This document shows, in pieces, positions 1 through 7,910 of a stretch of 64,000 nt of DNA. The stretch is from assembly GCA_030425395.1 (NCBI GenBank), contig JAUIAS010000002.1, positions 184,280 to 248,279 of the forward strand. The letters are read 5' to 3'. A program made the position numbers and the translations under genes. The stretch's first letter is position 1, and each line of letters opens with the position of its first letter. The notes under the pieces were generated by a model. The model was given only the letters and a program-made list of their open reading frames with translations. It was not told where the DNA came from and searched no databases. The DNA comes from Alphaproteobacteria bacterium. GTDB lineage: Bacteria; Pseudomonadota; Alphaproteobacteria; Rhodobacterales; Rhodobacteraceae.

Positions 1-15
1 CGGGGCGTTGATGGC

Positions 16-1968
16 ATGACAAACAAGGTTCTTTGGACCCCGGATCCGGAGCGCGCAGAGGCGTCCACCATGGCGCAATTCATGCGCTGGCTGGCGGCCG
101 AACGCGGACTGCATTTTGACGATTACAATGACATGTGGCGCTGGAGCGTCGCTGACCTTGAGGCGTTCTGGGACGCGATCTGGCATTTCTTTGCCATGCG
201 ATCCTTTACCCCGCACGAACGTGTTCTGGGCGCTCGGACCATGCCGGGGGCCGAATGGTTTCCGGGTGCAACGGTCAACTATGCCGATCAGATGCTGGCC
301 GGTGCCGACGCGCGCGGGGATCGCGAGGCTGTCATCGTGCAATCGGAGACCTTTGGCCGGCACGAACTGAGCTGGAGCGGCCTGCGCGATCAGGTGGCCA
401 GCGTCGCCGCACGGTTTCGCGCGCTGGGGGTGACCAAGGGTGACCGCGTCGTCGCGATCCTGCCCAACACCGAAACCGCGCTGATCGGATGCCTCGCCGC
501 GACCAGTCTTGGCGCGATCTGGTCACTATGCGCGCCAGATATGGGCCATGTCGCGATCATCGACCGGTTCCACCAGATCGAACCCAAGTTGGTTATCGCC
601 CAGAACCGATATGTCCATGCGGGCAAGATGACCGACCGCAGCTCGGTGATCGCGGAAATATTGGACAACCTGCCGACAGTCGAAAACGTGGTGCAAGTCA
701 CCGTAAAAGATGACCTCGTTGCGGGTCGTATCGATTGGAATGACCTGCTTAACGATACCGTGGCCTTTGAGCCGGTGCCGGTGGCTTTTGATCATCCGCT
801 GTGGATCGTCTATTCGTCGGGCACCACGGGCAATCCAAAGCCGATCGTGCACGGGCATGGCGGCATCATCCTTGAGGCGGCCAAACAATCGCTGCATCAG
901 GACCTGAGCGACAGCGACAGGTTCTGCTGGCTGACCTCCTCTGGCTGGATCATGTGGAATGCGCAATGGGCCGCTCTGGGGCAGGGGGCAACGGTCGCGA
1001 TGTTCGACGGTGCACCCCATTTCCCCGATATGGGTGTTGTATGGCGGTTTGTCGCAGAGGAACGGCTGAACTATTTCGGCGCAGGTGCCGCGTTTTTCGC
1101 GGGATGCCTCAAGGCGGGCGTGACACCGGGGGCCGATCTGGATCTGGGTTCTCTGCGGTCTCTGGGATCAACCGGTTCACCGCTGAGCGCCGACGCCTAT
1201 GACTGGATCTATTCGCAGGTCAAATCCGATGTATGGCTGGCCCCGATCTCTGGCGGCACGGACCTTGCCGGGGCTTTTGTGGCGGGCCATCCGATGATGC
1301 CTGTGCGCGCGGGCGAGATGCAATGCCGGTCGTTGGGCAATGCGGTGCGGGCTTTTGACGAGGACGGCAAGGAACTGATCGGTGCCGTGGGGGAGCTTGT
1401 CTGCACCGAACCTTTGCCCTCCATGCCGCTGTTTTTCTGGGGCGATACCGACGGCAGCCGCCTGCACGACAGCTATTTCGATACCTACCCCGGTGTTTGG
1501 CGACATGGCGACTGGATCGAAATTGCCGAGGATGGCAGTTCCGTAATTTATGGCCGTTCGGATGCCACCATCAACCGCAAGGGCCTGCGCATGGGCAGTG
1601 CTGAAATCTATCAGGCGGTTGAGGGGCTGAGCGAGGTTCTCGACAGTCTCGTGGTCGATCTTGAGTTTCTGGGCCGCGAAAGCTTTATGCCGCTGTTTGT
1701 CGTGCTTCAGGATGGACAGGTTCTGGACGACGCGATGAAGGACCGGATCAACGACGCCATTCGTAATGGGGTTTCGCCGCGCTTCTTGCCCAACGAGATC
1801 ATTCAGATAAAAGAGGTTCCACGCACCATGTCCGGCAAGAAGCTGGAGGTGCCGGTCAAGAAACTGCTTTTGGGCGGTGACCCGGACAAGGTGGTGAACA
1901 GGGATTCCATGATAAACCCTGACAGCTTTGACCGTTTCATCGCCTATGCCAAAGCCCGAGAGGCATGA
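16..1968 (+). CDS. aacS: Acetoacetyl-CoA synthetase
   Basis: Cytoplasmic adenylate-forming enzyme that makes acetoacetyl-CoA from acetoacetate, ATP and CoA, so that ketone bodies or acetoacetate from polyhydroxybutyrate can be reused. The length of 650 residues is normal for this subfamily and longer than typical medium-chain acyl-CoA ligases. An N-terminal ACAS_N-like region comes first. It is followed by the P-loop YSSGTTGNPK (about 266-275), the hinge region YGRSDATINRKG (about 512) and the C-terminal loop RTMSGKKLEV with its catalytic lysine (about 602-611). The start lies close to the window edge, so the upstream region cannot be judged. tesB follows after 13 bases on the same strand and is probably co-transcribed. 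Plain acetyl-CoA synthetase is the main alternative, but the length and motif spacing favour acetoacetate. Confidence 0.92.
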   Translation: MTNKVLWTPDPERAEASTMAQFMRWLAAERGLHFDDYNDMWRWSVADLEAFWDAIWHFFAMRSFTPHERVLGARTMPGAEWFPGATVNYADQMLAGADARGDREAVIVQSETFGRHELSWSGLRDQVASVAARFRALGVTKGDRVVAILPNTETALIGCLAATSLGAIWSLCAPDMGHVAIIDRFHQIEPKLVIAQNRYVHAGKMTDRSSVIAEILDNLPTVENVVQVTVKDDLVAGRIDWNDLLNDTVAFEPVPVAFDHPLWIVYSSGTTGNPKPIVHGHGGIILEAAKQSLHQDLSDSDRFCWLTSSGWIMWNAQWAALGQGATVAMFDGAPHFPDMGVVWRFVAEERLNYFGAGAAFFAGCLKAGVTPGADLDLGSLRSLGSTGSPLSADAYDWIYSQVKSDVWLAPISGGTDLAGAFVAGHPMMPVRAGEMQCRSLGNAVRAFDEDGKELIGAVGELVCTEPLPSMPLFFWGDTDGSRLHDSYFDTYPGVWRHGDWIEIAEDGSSVIYGRSDATINRKGLRMGSAEIYQAVEGLSEVLDSLVVDLEFLGRESFMPLFVVLQDGQVLDDAMKDRINDAIRNGVSPRFLPNEIIQIKEVPRTMSGKKLEVPVKKLLLGGDPDKVVNRDSMINPDSFDRFIAYAKAREA

Positions 1969-1981
1969 GAAAGGCCACGCG

Positions 1982-2857
1982 ATGACAAATGTCGCCGAAG
2001 AATTGTTGGCGCTTCTGGATATTGAACAACTCGAGGTCGACCTGTTCCGCGGCTTCGGATCGGGTGGAGAAACCAGCACACGCATCTTTGGTGGACACGT
2101 CATCGGGCAATCGTTGGCGGCGGCCTACCGCACGGTGGACAACCGTTTGTGCCATTCCCTGCATGCCTATTTCATTCGTCCGGGAAATCCCGATTTCCCG
2201 GTTGTCTATCAGGTGGACCGCGCCCGTGATGGCGGCAGCTTTACCACACGCCGTGTTGTGGCGATCCAGAACGGCAAGCAGATTTTCAATATGTCTGCCT
2301 CATTCCACGTCGATGAGGGCGGCTGGGATTTCCAGCACGACATGCCCGATGTGCAGGGGCCTGAGGGATTGGCCAACCGGGCCGAGTTGCGCGACAAATA
2401 TGTCGATCAGATCCCCGAACGGCTCAAGCCCGATTTCCTGCGTCCCCGTCCCATCGAAGTGCGCGAGGTCGCTCCGCGCGATCTGTTGAACCCGGTGCCG
2501 GAGAATGATCTCAATCACATGTGGTTCCGCATGGAAGCCGCCAAGGGGCAATCGCCGCAGATGCAGCATTGCCTGTTGGCCTATGCGTCCGACATGAACC
2601 TTCTGGGGTCGTCGCTGCGCCCCCACGGGCTGACGTGGTTCACCGGCGATGTGATGTCGGCCAGTCTCGATCACGCGATGTGGTTTCACGCCCCAATCCG
2701 GTTCGAGGATTGGCATCTCTATTCCATGGACGCGCCGTTCACGGGTGGCGGGCGCGGCTTCAACCGGGGAAAGATTTTCAATGAAAGCGGTCAGCTTGTG
2801 GCCAGCGTCGCGCAAGAAGGGCTGATCCGCCCGTTCAAACGCCGCGACAAGGGGTGA
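1982..2857 (+). CDS. tesB: Acyl-CoA thioesterase II
   Basis: Hydrolyses acyl-CoA to free acid and CoA in the cytoplasm, and may release excess acyl-CoA or PHB-related thioesters. The 291-residue protein has the double hot-dog layout of TesB. The first half carries FGGHVIGQ and the HSLHAYFIRPG strand. The second half carries SPQMQHCLLAYASDMNLL and the C-terminal DAPFTGGGRGFNRGKIF, a family hallmark. The frame is open upstream to a TTG at 1928 inside the preceding gene. The ATG at 1982 is preferred because it follows GAGAAAGG and gives the normal N-terminus MTNVAEELLALL. It lies 13 bases after the acetoacetyl-CoA synthetase stop codon. Confidence 0.93.
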   Translation: MTNVAEELLALLDIEQLEVDLFRGFGSGGETSTRIFGGHVIGQSLAAAYRTVDNRLCHSLHAYFIRPGNPDFPVVYQVDRARDGGSFTTRRVVAIQNGKQIFNMSASFHVDEGGWDFQHDMPDVQGPEGLANRAELRDKYVDQIPERLKPDFLRPRPIEVREVAPRDLLNPVPENDLNHMWFRMEAAKGQSPQMQHCLLAYASDMNLLGSSLRPHGLTWFTGDVMSASLDHAMWFHAPIRFEDWHLYSMDAPFTGGGRGFNRGKIFNESGQLVASVAQEGLIRPFKRRDKG

Positions 2858-2864
2858 TCCGGGT

Positions 2865-2891
2865 CAACGGGGCGCGGTTTGCGCCCCGTTG
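2865..2891. terminator. GC-rich hairpin between convergent genes
   Basis: A perfect 11-bp inverted repeat, CAACGGGGCGC / GCGCCCCGTTG, with a five-base loop sits between the converging tesB and SDR genes. No clear T-run follows on either strand, so it is probably a bidirectional hairpin terminator or an mRNA 3'-end stabiliser rather than a canonical intrinsic terminator. Confidence 0.55.
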
Positions 2892-2907
2892 AAATACGTG
2901 TCTGCGG

Positions 2908-3690
2908 TTATCTGCGGTTGTCGAAGCGACCACCGTAGACGCGGTTCAGCTTGCGCATCCCGCCGATCCAGCGATCATAGTTTTCGGTCTTTTTGCGCAT
3001 GTATCCCAGCACGGATTCGTGCGGCAGCACGAGGAACGTCTCGTCCCGGATGGTCTGCACGCAGGCCTCGGCCACGGGTTCGGGTTCCAGCATTCCGTCC
3101 ATGGCGGCCACGCCGTCTTCGTGGCCACGGGTCATTTCGCTGCGCACCGCCTGTGGGCAGAGCACCGAGACCTTGATCCCCTGATCGCCATAAGTCAGGG
3201 CCAGCCACTCTGCCAGCCCGACAGCGGCGTGTTTGGTCACACCGTAGGGGGCCGATCCCACCTGATTGAGAAGCCCCGCCGCCGACGCGGTATTGAGCAG
3301 ATATCCGCCCCCCCGTTCGGTCATGCGCGGCACCAGATGTCGCGCGGCCCAGACATGGGCCATCACGTTGATGTCCCAGATCCGCTGCCAGTCGTCGTCA
3401 GGCACCTCAACCCCGCCCGCCACGAGAATTCCCGCGTTCGAACAGAACAGGTCAATAGGGCCGATGTCGGCTTCGACGCTGTCAATCAGGTTGGCGATTT
3501 CTGCCTCGACGCCGACATTGACGCCATACGCAACCCCACCGATCTGATCGGCTGTGGCCTGTGCGCCGCTTTGGTTGAGGTCAGCGCAAACAACCTTGCG
3601 CGCGCCTTCCTCGGCAAAGCGGATCGCCATGGCGCGACCGATGCCGCTTGCGGCACCCGTCACAACGATGATCTTGTCCTTGAGTTCCAT
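2908..3690 (-). CDS. SDR family NAD(P)-dependent oxidoreductase
   Basis: Classical short-chain dehydrogenase/reductase of 260 residues, expected to interconvert a hydroxyl and a keto group on a soluble substrate. The cofactor glycine motif TGAASGIG is at 11-18 and NAG at 85-87. The catalytic set is Ser136, Tyr149 and Lys153 (YGVTK). An acidic residue, Asp37 in CADLN, follows the second beta-strand, which favours NAD(H) over NADP(H). The ATG at 3690 has GGGGA just upstream. This is the last gene of a six-gene minus-strand acyl-CoA operon and lies 12 bases after the other SDR gene. The true substrate is unknown; by context it may be a 3-hydroxyacyl-CoA or an alcohol released by that pathway. 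Confidence 0.9.
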   Translation of the reverse strand: MELKDKIIVVTGAASGIGRAMAIRFAEEGARKVVCADLNQSGAQATADQIGGVAYGVNVGVEAEIANLIDSVEADIGPIDLFCSNAGILVAGGVEVPDDDWQRIWDINVMAHVWAARHLVPRMTERGGGYLLNTASAAGLLNQVGSAPYGVTKHAAVGLAEWLALTYGDQGIKVSVLCPQAVRSEMTRGHEDGVAAMDGMLEPEPVAEACVQTIRDETFLVLPHESVLGYMRKKTENYDRWIGGMRKLNRVYGGRFDNRR

Positions 3691-3702
3691 GGCCGGGTCC
3701 CC

Positions 3703-4476
3703 CTATGTCCACATGTTGGACCCGCCGCACACCGTGAGCGCCTGTCCTGTCATGTATTTGCTGGCGTCCGAAGCAAGATAGACGGCAAGCCCCGAGAAAT
3801 CGTCCGGCTCTCCCAGACGCTGAAGGGGGATATCCTTGGAAATCCGTTCCTCCACAGCCGGGTTGTCCCACAATTCCCGCGCAAAATCGGTGCGCACCAG
3901 ACCGGGACAAATCGCGTTGAACCGCACACCCTTGGGACCGAATTCGGCAGCAAGGTTACGCACCAGCCCGATCAGCGCCAGTTTGGACATGCCATAAGTG
4001 CCCAGCATGACCGATGGCTTGAACGCCCCGATAGACGAGGTGAACATCATCGAGCCGGACCCTTTTTCGATCATGTCCGGAACCGCAAGCTGCGCCAGCC
4101 AAAGATTGGATTGCACGTTGGCCTGCATGGTCTTTTCATAAGCGGCATCGGGAATTTCCGAGGTGACACCGTAATAGGGGTTCACACCCGCATTTCCGAC
4201 CACGATATCCACCGCTCCGGCCTTTTCGCGTGTCTGCGCGATCAGGTCGGCCAGCTGATCCTTGTAGCCCACGTTGCAGGCAATGCCGATGGCGCGATCT
4301 GCGCCAACGGTTTCGTTGATTTGGGCGGCCGCCGCGTCAAGCTGGTCTTGCTTGCGCGCGGAAATCACCACCTTGGCCCCATGTTCCGCCAGCCCCGTGG
4401 CCATGGCCAGACCCATGCCCTTGGAAGCCCCGGTCAGAACAGCGACCTTGCCGGTCAGATCAAACAGTTTTCCCAT
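3703..4476 (-). CDS. SDR family oxidoreductase
   Basis: Second short-chain dehydrogenase of the operon, 257 residues. It has TGASKGMG at 15-22, NAG at 95-97, serines 147/148 and the catalytic pair Tyr161/Lys165 (YGMSK). A basic residue, Arg41 in SARKQ, follows the second strand, which suggests NADP(H) use, unlike its neighbour. The C-terminal TGQALTVCGGSNMW matches the usual SDR end. The stop of the upstream acyl-CoA dehydrogenase gene is only two bases away, so translation is probably coupled. It resembles SDRs seen beside acyl-CoA dehydrogenases of the ACAD10/11 type, but the substrate cannot be read from sequence. Confidence 0.9.
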   Translation of the reverse strand: MGKLFDLTGKVAVLTGASKGMGLAMATGLAEHGAKVVISARKQDQLDAAAAQINETVGADRAIGIACNVGYKDQLADLIAQTREKAGAVDIVVGNAGVNPYYGVTSEIPDAAYEKTMQANVQSNLWLAQLAVPDMIEKGSGSMMFTSSIGAFKPSVMLGTYGMSKLALIGLVRNLAAEFGPKGVRFNAICPGLVRTDFARELWDNPAVEERISKDIPLQRLGEPDDFSGLAVYLASDASKYMTGQALTVCGGSNMWT

Positions 4477-4478
4477 GC

Positions 4479-5789
4479 TTACGGCCCCGAGAACACTTTG
4501 CCGTGCATTTCCTTGGCAGCACCGGCCTGACGTTCGTTCGATCCCAGGTAGGTCTTTACCTCATGGCGGGCGACGACGTTGTGGTGCACCTCATCTGGAC
4601 CATCGGCAAAGCGCAGGGTGCGCTGACCGGTATACATGCCCGACAGGGGCGACCACTGCGACAGGCCCGTGGCACCATGCACCTGCATGGCCTGATCAAT
4701 GATCTCACAGGCTTTTTCAGGGACCATCGCCTTGATCATGCTGACCCAGATCCGGGCTTCCTTGTTGCCAAGGGTATCCATCGCCTTGGCCGCCTTGAGA
4801 ACCATCAGGCGCATCGCTTCGATGTCGATCCGCATACGGCTGACGGTTTCCATGTTCTTGCCAAGGTCGATGATCTTTTTGCCGAATGCCTCGCGGTTGA
4901 GGGCGCGTTCCAGCAGCAGGTCCAGCGCCTTTTCCGCCTGACCGATCGAGCGCATGCAATGGTGAATACGGCCCGGCCCAAGGCGCAGCTGGGAGATTTC
5001 AAAGCCCTTGCCTTCGGCCCAGAGGATATTGGCTTCGGGCACGCGCACGTTCTTGAACCGGATGTGCATGTGACCGTGAGGCGCGTCGTCGTGGCCAAAG
5101 ACATGCATCGGACCGACGATTTCAACACCGGGGGTGTCAATGGGCACAAGGATCTGGCTTTGCTGGCGGAAGGTTTCCGCCTCGGGCGAGGTTTTGACCA
5201 TCACGATCATGATCTTGCAGCGCGGATCGCCAGCGCCCGAGATATAGTATTTCTCGCCGTTGATCACCCACTCGCCATTTTCCAGAACGGCGCTGGTCGA
5301 GATGTTCTTGGCATCCGAAGAGGCAACATTGGGTTCGGTCATGGCAAAGGCCGACCGGATTTCACCGGCCAAGAGCGGCTTGAGCCATTTATCCTTTTGC
5401 TCGCGCGTGCCGACGCGTTCCAGAACTTCCATGTTGCCGGTATCGGGTGCCGAACAGTTCAGCGTTTCGGGGGCCAAGGGGCTTTTGCCCAGTTCGGCAG
5501 CGATATAGGCATAGTCAAGGTTGGACAGCCCTTCGCCAGTTTCAGCATTGGGCAGGAAGAAGTTCCAAAGCCCCGCGTCGCGTGCCTTTTGCTTGGCCGC
5601 TTCCAGCAGCTCAAGCTGCCCCGGCGCATACGACCACCGATCCGCGCGGCCTTCGCCAAGGCGGAAAAACTCATCAGTGATCGGATCCACGTTTTCCCGG
5701 ATATGTTTCACCACGGCCTCGTAAAGAGGGCGCGCCTTTTCGGACATCTCCAGATTGTTCATGTCCAGCTTTGCTACGTCATCAGTCAT
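4479..5789 (-). CDS. Acyl-CoA dehydrogenase (ACAD10/11-like)
   Basis: FAD-dependent dehydrogenase of 436 residues that introduces the 2,3-double bond into an acyl-CoA and passes electrons to ETF. An N-terminal helical domain leads to FAMTEPNVASSDA, the substrate/FAD strand region, and ISGAGDPRCKIMIV, the middle beta-domain. The C-terminal helical domain has MQVHGATGLSQWSPL and RFADGPDEVHHN. The ADGPDEVH end is typical of the ACAD10/11-related group, which often handles unusual or hydroxylated acyl-CoAs. The ATG at 5789 follows GGGAGG. It lies between the enoyl-CoA hydratase and SDR genes of the same operon, so it probably performs the first oxidation step of this pathway. Confidence 0.92.
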   Translation of the reverse strand: MTDDVAKLDMNNLEMSEKARPLYEAVVKHIRENVDPITDEFFRLGEGRADRWSYAPGQLELLEAAKQKARDAGLWNFFLPNAETGEGLSNLDYAYIAAELGKSPLAPETLNCSAPDTGNMEVLERVGTREQKDKWLKPLLAGEIRSAFAMTEPNVASSDAKNISTSAVLENGEWVINGEKYYISGAGDPRCKIMIVMVKTSPEAETFRQQSQILVPIDTPGVEIVGPMHVFGHDDAPHGHMHIRFKNVRVPEANILWAEGKGFEISQLRLGPGRIHHCMRSIGQAEKALDLLLERALNREAFGKKIIDLGKNMETVSRMRIDIEAMRLMVLKAAKAMDTLGNKEARIWVSMIKAMVPEKACEIIDQAMQVHGATGLSQWSPLSGMYTGQRTLRFADGPDEVHHNVVARHEVKTYLGSNERQAGAAKEMHGKVFSGP

Positions 5790-5823
5790 CTATCGGCCTC
5801 CCAGACCTGTCTTGCGTATGTGT

Positions 5824-6600
5824 TTATCTGTTTACCCAGTTGGGTTTTCTTTTCTCTACAAAGGCTTGCACGCCTTCCTTGAAGTCTTCCGTCTTGGCCA
5901 GATCGCCCTGCACCACCCGCGAATACTCAAGGCTTTCGGGCAGGCCATCGGCCACGGCCATGCTGTTGAGGATGCGCTTGGTCGCTTTGACGGACGATGG
6001 CGAGACCGTGCAGATCTGTTCGGCCAGTGCCATGGCGCGATCCATCAGCGTATCGTGGGGCACCACCTCGTTCACGCAGCCAAGGCGCAGGGCCTCATCG
6101 GCCAGAATGGTGCGCCCGGTGATCATCATTTCCTGTGCGGCCAGCCGCCCGATATAGCGCGACAGGCGCTGCACGCCCGAGGCAGAGGCAAAGAAGCCGA
6201 CCTTGACTTCGGGCAGGGCGAATTTCGCGTTCTCCGACGCGAGGATGATGTCGCAGGACAGCGCGGTTTCAAAGCCGCCACCCATCGCAAAGCCGTTCAC
6301 CGCCGCGATGATCGGTTTCTCTAGATCAAAGCGCGACGACAACCCGGCAAACCCTGAGGGGGGCAGGCCCTTCTTGCTGCCGGATGCCGTGGCCTTGAGA
6401 TCATTGCCCGCGGTAAACGCCTTGTCACCGGCGCCGGTCAGGACCGCGACCCACAGATCGGGATCGGCGGCAAAGGCGTCCCAGCAATCGCTCATTTCCT
6501 GATGCATTTCCGCGTGGACGGCGTTGTAGACTTCGGGCCGGTTCATCGTGACAAGCAGGATGTTGCCGCGTTTTTCGGTGGTGATGAATTCGTAACTCAT
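5824..6600 (-). CDS. Enoyl-CoA hydratase/isomerase family protein
   Basis: Crotonase-fold enzyme of 258 residues that adds water to a 2-enoyl-CoA or performs related chemistry. The oxyanion-hole regions are FTAGNDLKA and GFAMGGGFE. Glutamates sit at both usual catalytic positions, in GGGFETAL and LPEVKVG, so true hydratase activity is plausible. A C-terminal trimerisation helix region ends in FVEKRKPNW. The start ATG follows GGGGA. It is 34 bases upstream of the acyl-CoA dehydrogenase gene and 11 bases downstream of the hydroxyacyl-CoA dehydrogenase gene, which fits consecutive steps of one pathway. Carnitinyl-CoA dehydratase is a possible specific role but cannot be shown. Confidence 0.92.
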   Translation of the reverse strand: MSYEFITTEKRGNILLVTMNRPEVYNAVHAEMHQEMSDCWDAFAADPDLWVAVLTGAGDKAFTAGNDLKATASGSKKGLPPSGFAGLSSRFDLEKPIIAAVNGFAMGGGFETALSCDIILASENAKFALPEVKVGFFASASGVQRLSRYIGRLAAQEMMITGRTILADEALRLGCVNEVVPHDTLMDRAMALAEQICTVSPSSVKATKRILNSMAVADGLPESLEYSRVVQGDLAKTEDFKEGVQAFVEKRKPNWVNR

Positions 6601-6611
6601 GTCAGTTCCCC

Positions 6612-7910
6612 TTATGCGCCGGTCTTGAGACCGCCCAAATCCAATTCCGTGAACGATCCGCCGTTGGCCGCCAGATCGCGCAGTGTCTGTGCCGGGGCAA
6701 AGGCCGGATCATCCGCGCCAAGCGACTCCATCCGGGCCAGGATCGGCCCTGCGCCGACCATGTCGGCATAAAACATCGGGCCGCCCTTGTCGGCGGGCCA
6801 ACCGTAGCCGTTGAGCCAGACCACATCTATGTCGGATGGTCGCTGCGCCTTGTTTTCTTCCAAAATCTTGAGCGCCTCGTTGATCATCGGGTAGATACAG
6901 ATTTCGATGATCTCGTCTTGCGACATGGTGCTGGGTTCGGCCCCGGTGATGTCTTGGATGATGCCTGCGGTGACATCCGACGGGATCGGCCGGCGGGCAT
7001 CGTCATAATCGTAGAAACCCGCCTTGGTTTTCTGGCCCCGGCGATCCAGTTCGCACAGGGCGTCGCGGATTGGATTGTCGGTCTTGGCCCCTTTGGACCA
7101 CCCGATATCCAGACCTGCAAGGTCCGACATCTGAAACGGGCCCATCTTGAACCCGAACGCATTCAGCGCGGCGTCTACGTCCCAAGGCAGGATGCCCTTG
7201 TAGACCAGCTTGTTGGCCTGAATCTGGCGGGCAAACAGGATGCGGTTGCCGACAAAGCCGGGGCAGACACCGACAAGGGTCGCGATCTTGTTGATCTTGC
7301 GCGCAAGATCCATGCAGGTGGCCACCACATCGTCGGCGGTATGGTCGGCGCGCACGATCTCCAACAGTTTCATCACGTTGGCAGGCGAAAAGAAGTGCAA
7401 CCCGATCACATCCTGCGGCCTGTCGGTGACCGAGGCGATTTCGTCGATATCCAGAGCGGATGTGTTTGTCGCCAGAATGGCCCCCGGTTTCATCACCCGG
7501 TTCAGTTCGGTGAAGATCGTTTTTTTCAGGTCCATGTTTTCAAACACGGCCTCGATCACCAGATCGCAATCGGCAAGGTCCGCGATGGACAGTCGCCCGT
7601 CAAAGCGCCCCATGCGGGCTTCGACTTCGTCCTGCGGGAAACGGCCCTTGTCGGCGCTGCGCTGGTAATTGCCGCGCACCACGGCAAGACCCCGGTCAAG
7701 GGCATCCTGCGTGGTTTCCACGATTTTCACCTGATACCCTGCGGTGGCAAAGTTCATTGCGATACCGCCGCCCATGGTGCCCGCACCGATGATTCCAACG
7801 GTTTCAATCGGGCGCTGTTCCGTGTCGGCGGCAAGGTTTGGCACCTCCCACGCGGCCTTGCCTGCGTTGGCGATATAGGCCCCGATGTCGTCCTGGGTCG
7901 GCTGTGTCAT
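6612..7910 (-). CDS. 3-hydroxyacyl-CoA dehydrogenase
   Basis: NAD-dependent oxidation of 3-hydroxyacyl-CoA to 3-ketoacyl-CoA. After a 35-residue N-terminal extension, the Rossmann motif [11 protein letters not shown] is at 39-49. The catalytic histidine is His172 in [12 protein letters not shown], with Glu185 nearby as its partner. The tandem C-terminal helical domains include [10 protein letters not shown] and [11 protein letters not shown], as in the dehydrogenase half of FadB/FadJ. At 432 residues it is a free-standing version without the hydratase half; that activity comes from the adjacent crotonase gene. Its start overlaps the stop of the upstream ligase gene by four bases (ATGA), indicating translational coupling. 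Confidence 0.93.
   Translation of the reverse strand: MTQPTQDDIGAYIANAGKAAWEVPNLAADTEQRPIETVGIIGAGTMGGGIAMNFATAGYQVKIVETTQDALDRGLAVVRGNYQRSADKGRFPQDEVEARMGRFDGRLSIADLADCDLVIEAVFENMDLKKTIFTELNRVMKPGAILATNTSALDIDEIASVTDRPQDVIGLHFFSPANVMKLLEIVRADHTADDVVATCMDLARKINKIATLVGVCPGFVGNRILFARQIQANKLVYKGILPWDVDAALNAFGFKMGPFQMSDLAGLDIGWSKGAKTDNPIRDALCELDRRGQKTKAGFYDYDDARRPIPSDVTAGIIQDITGAEPSTMSQDEIIEICIYPMINEALKILEENKAQRPSDIDVVWLNGYGWPADKGGPMFYADMVGAGPILARMESLGADDPAFAPAQTLRDLAANGGSFTELDLGGLKTGA

Noticed and set aside
3019..4530. Long plus-strand open frame (about 500 codons) antisense to the SDR genes
   Set aside because: It overlaps two clear SDR genes with intact active sites; its product is rich in His, Arg and Gly without domain structure. 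Long antisense frames are common in GC-rich DNA. The same applies to the antisense frames at 6918-7976, 17990-19651, 25554-27329, 37715-38983 and 49810-51234.
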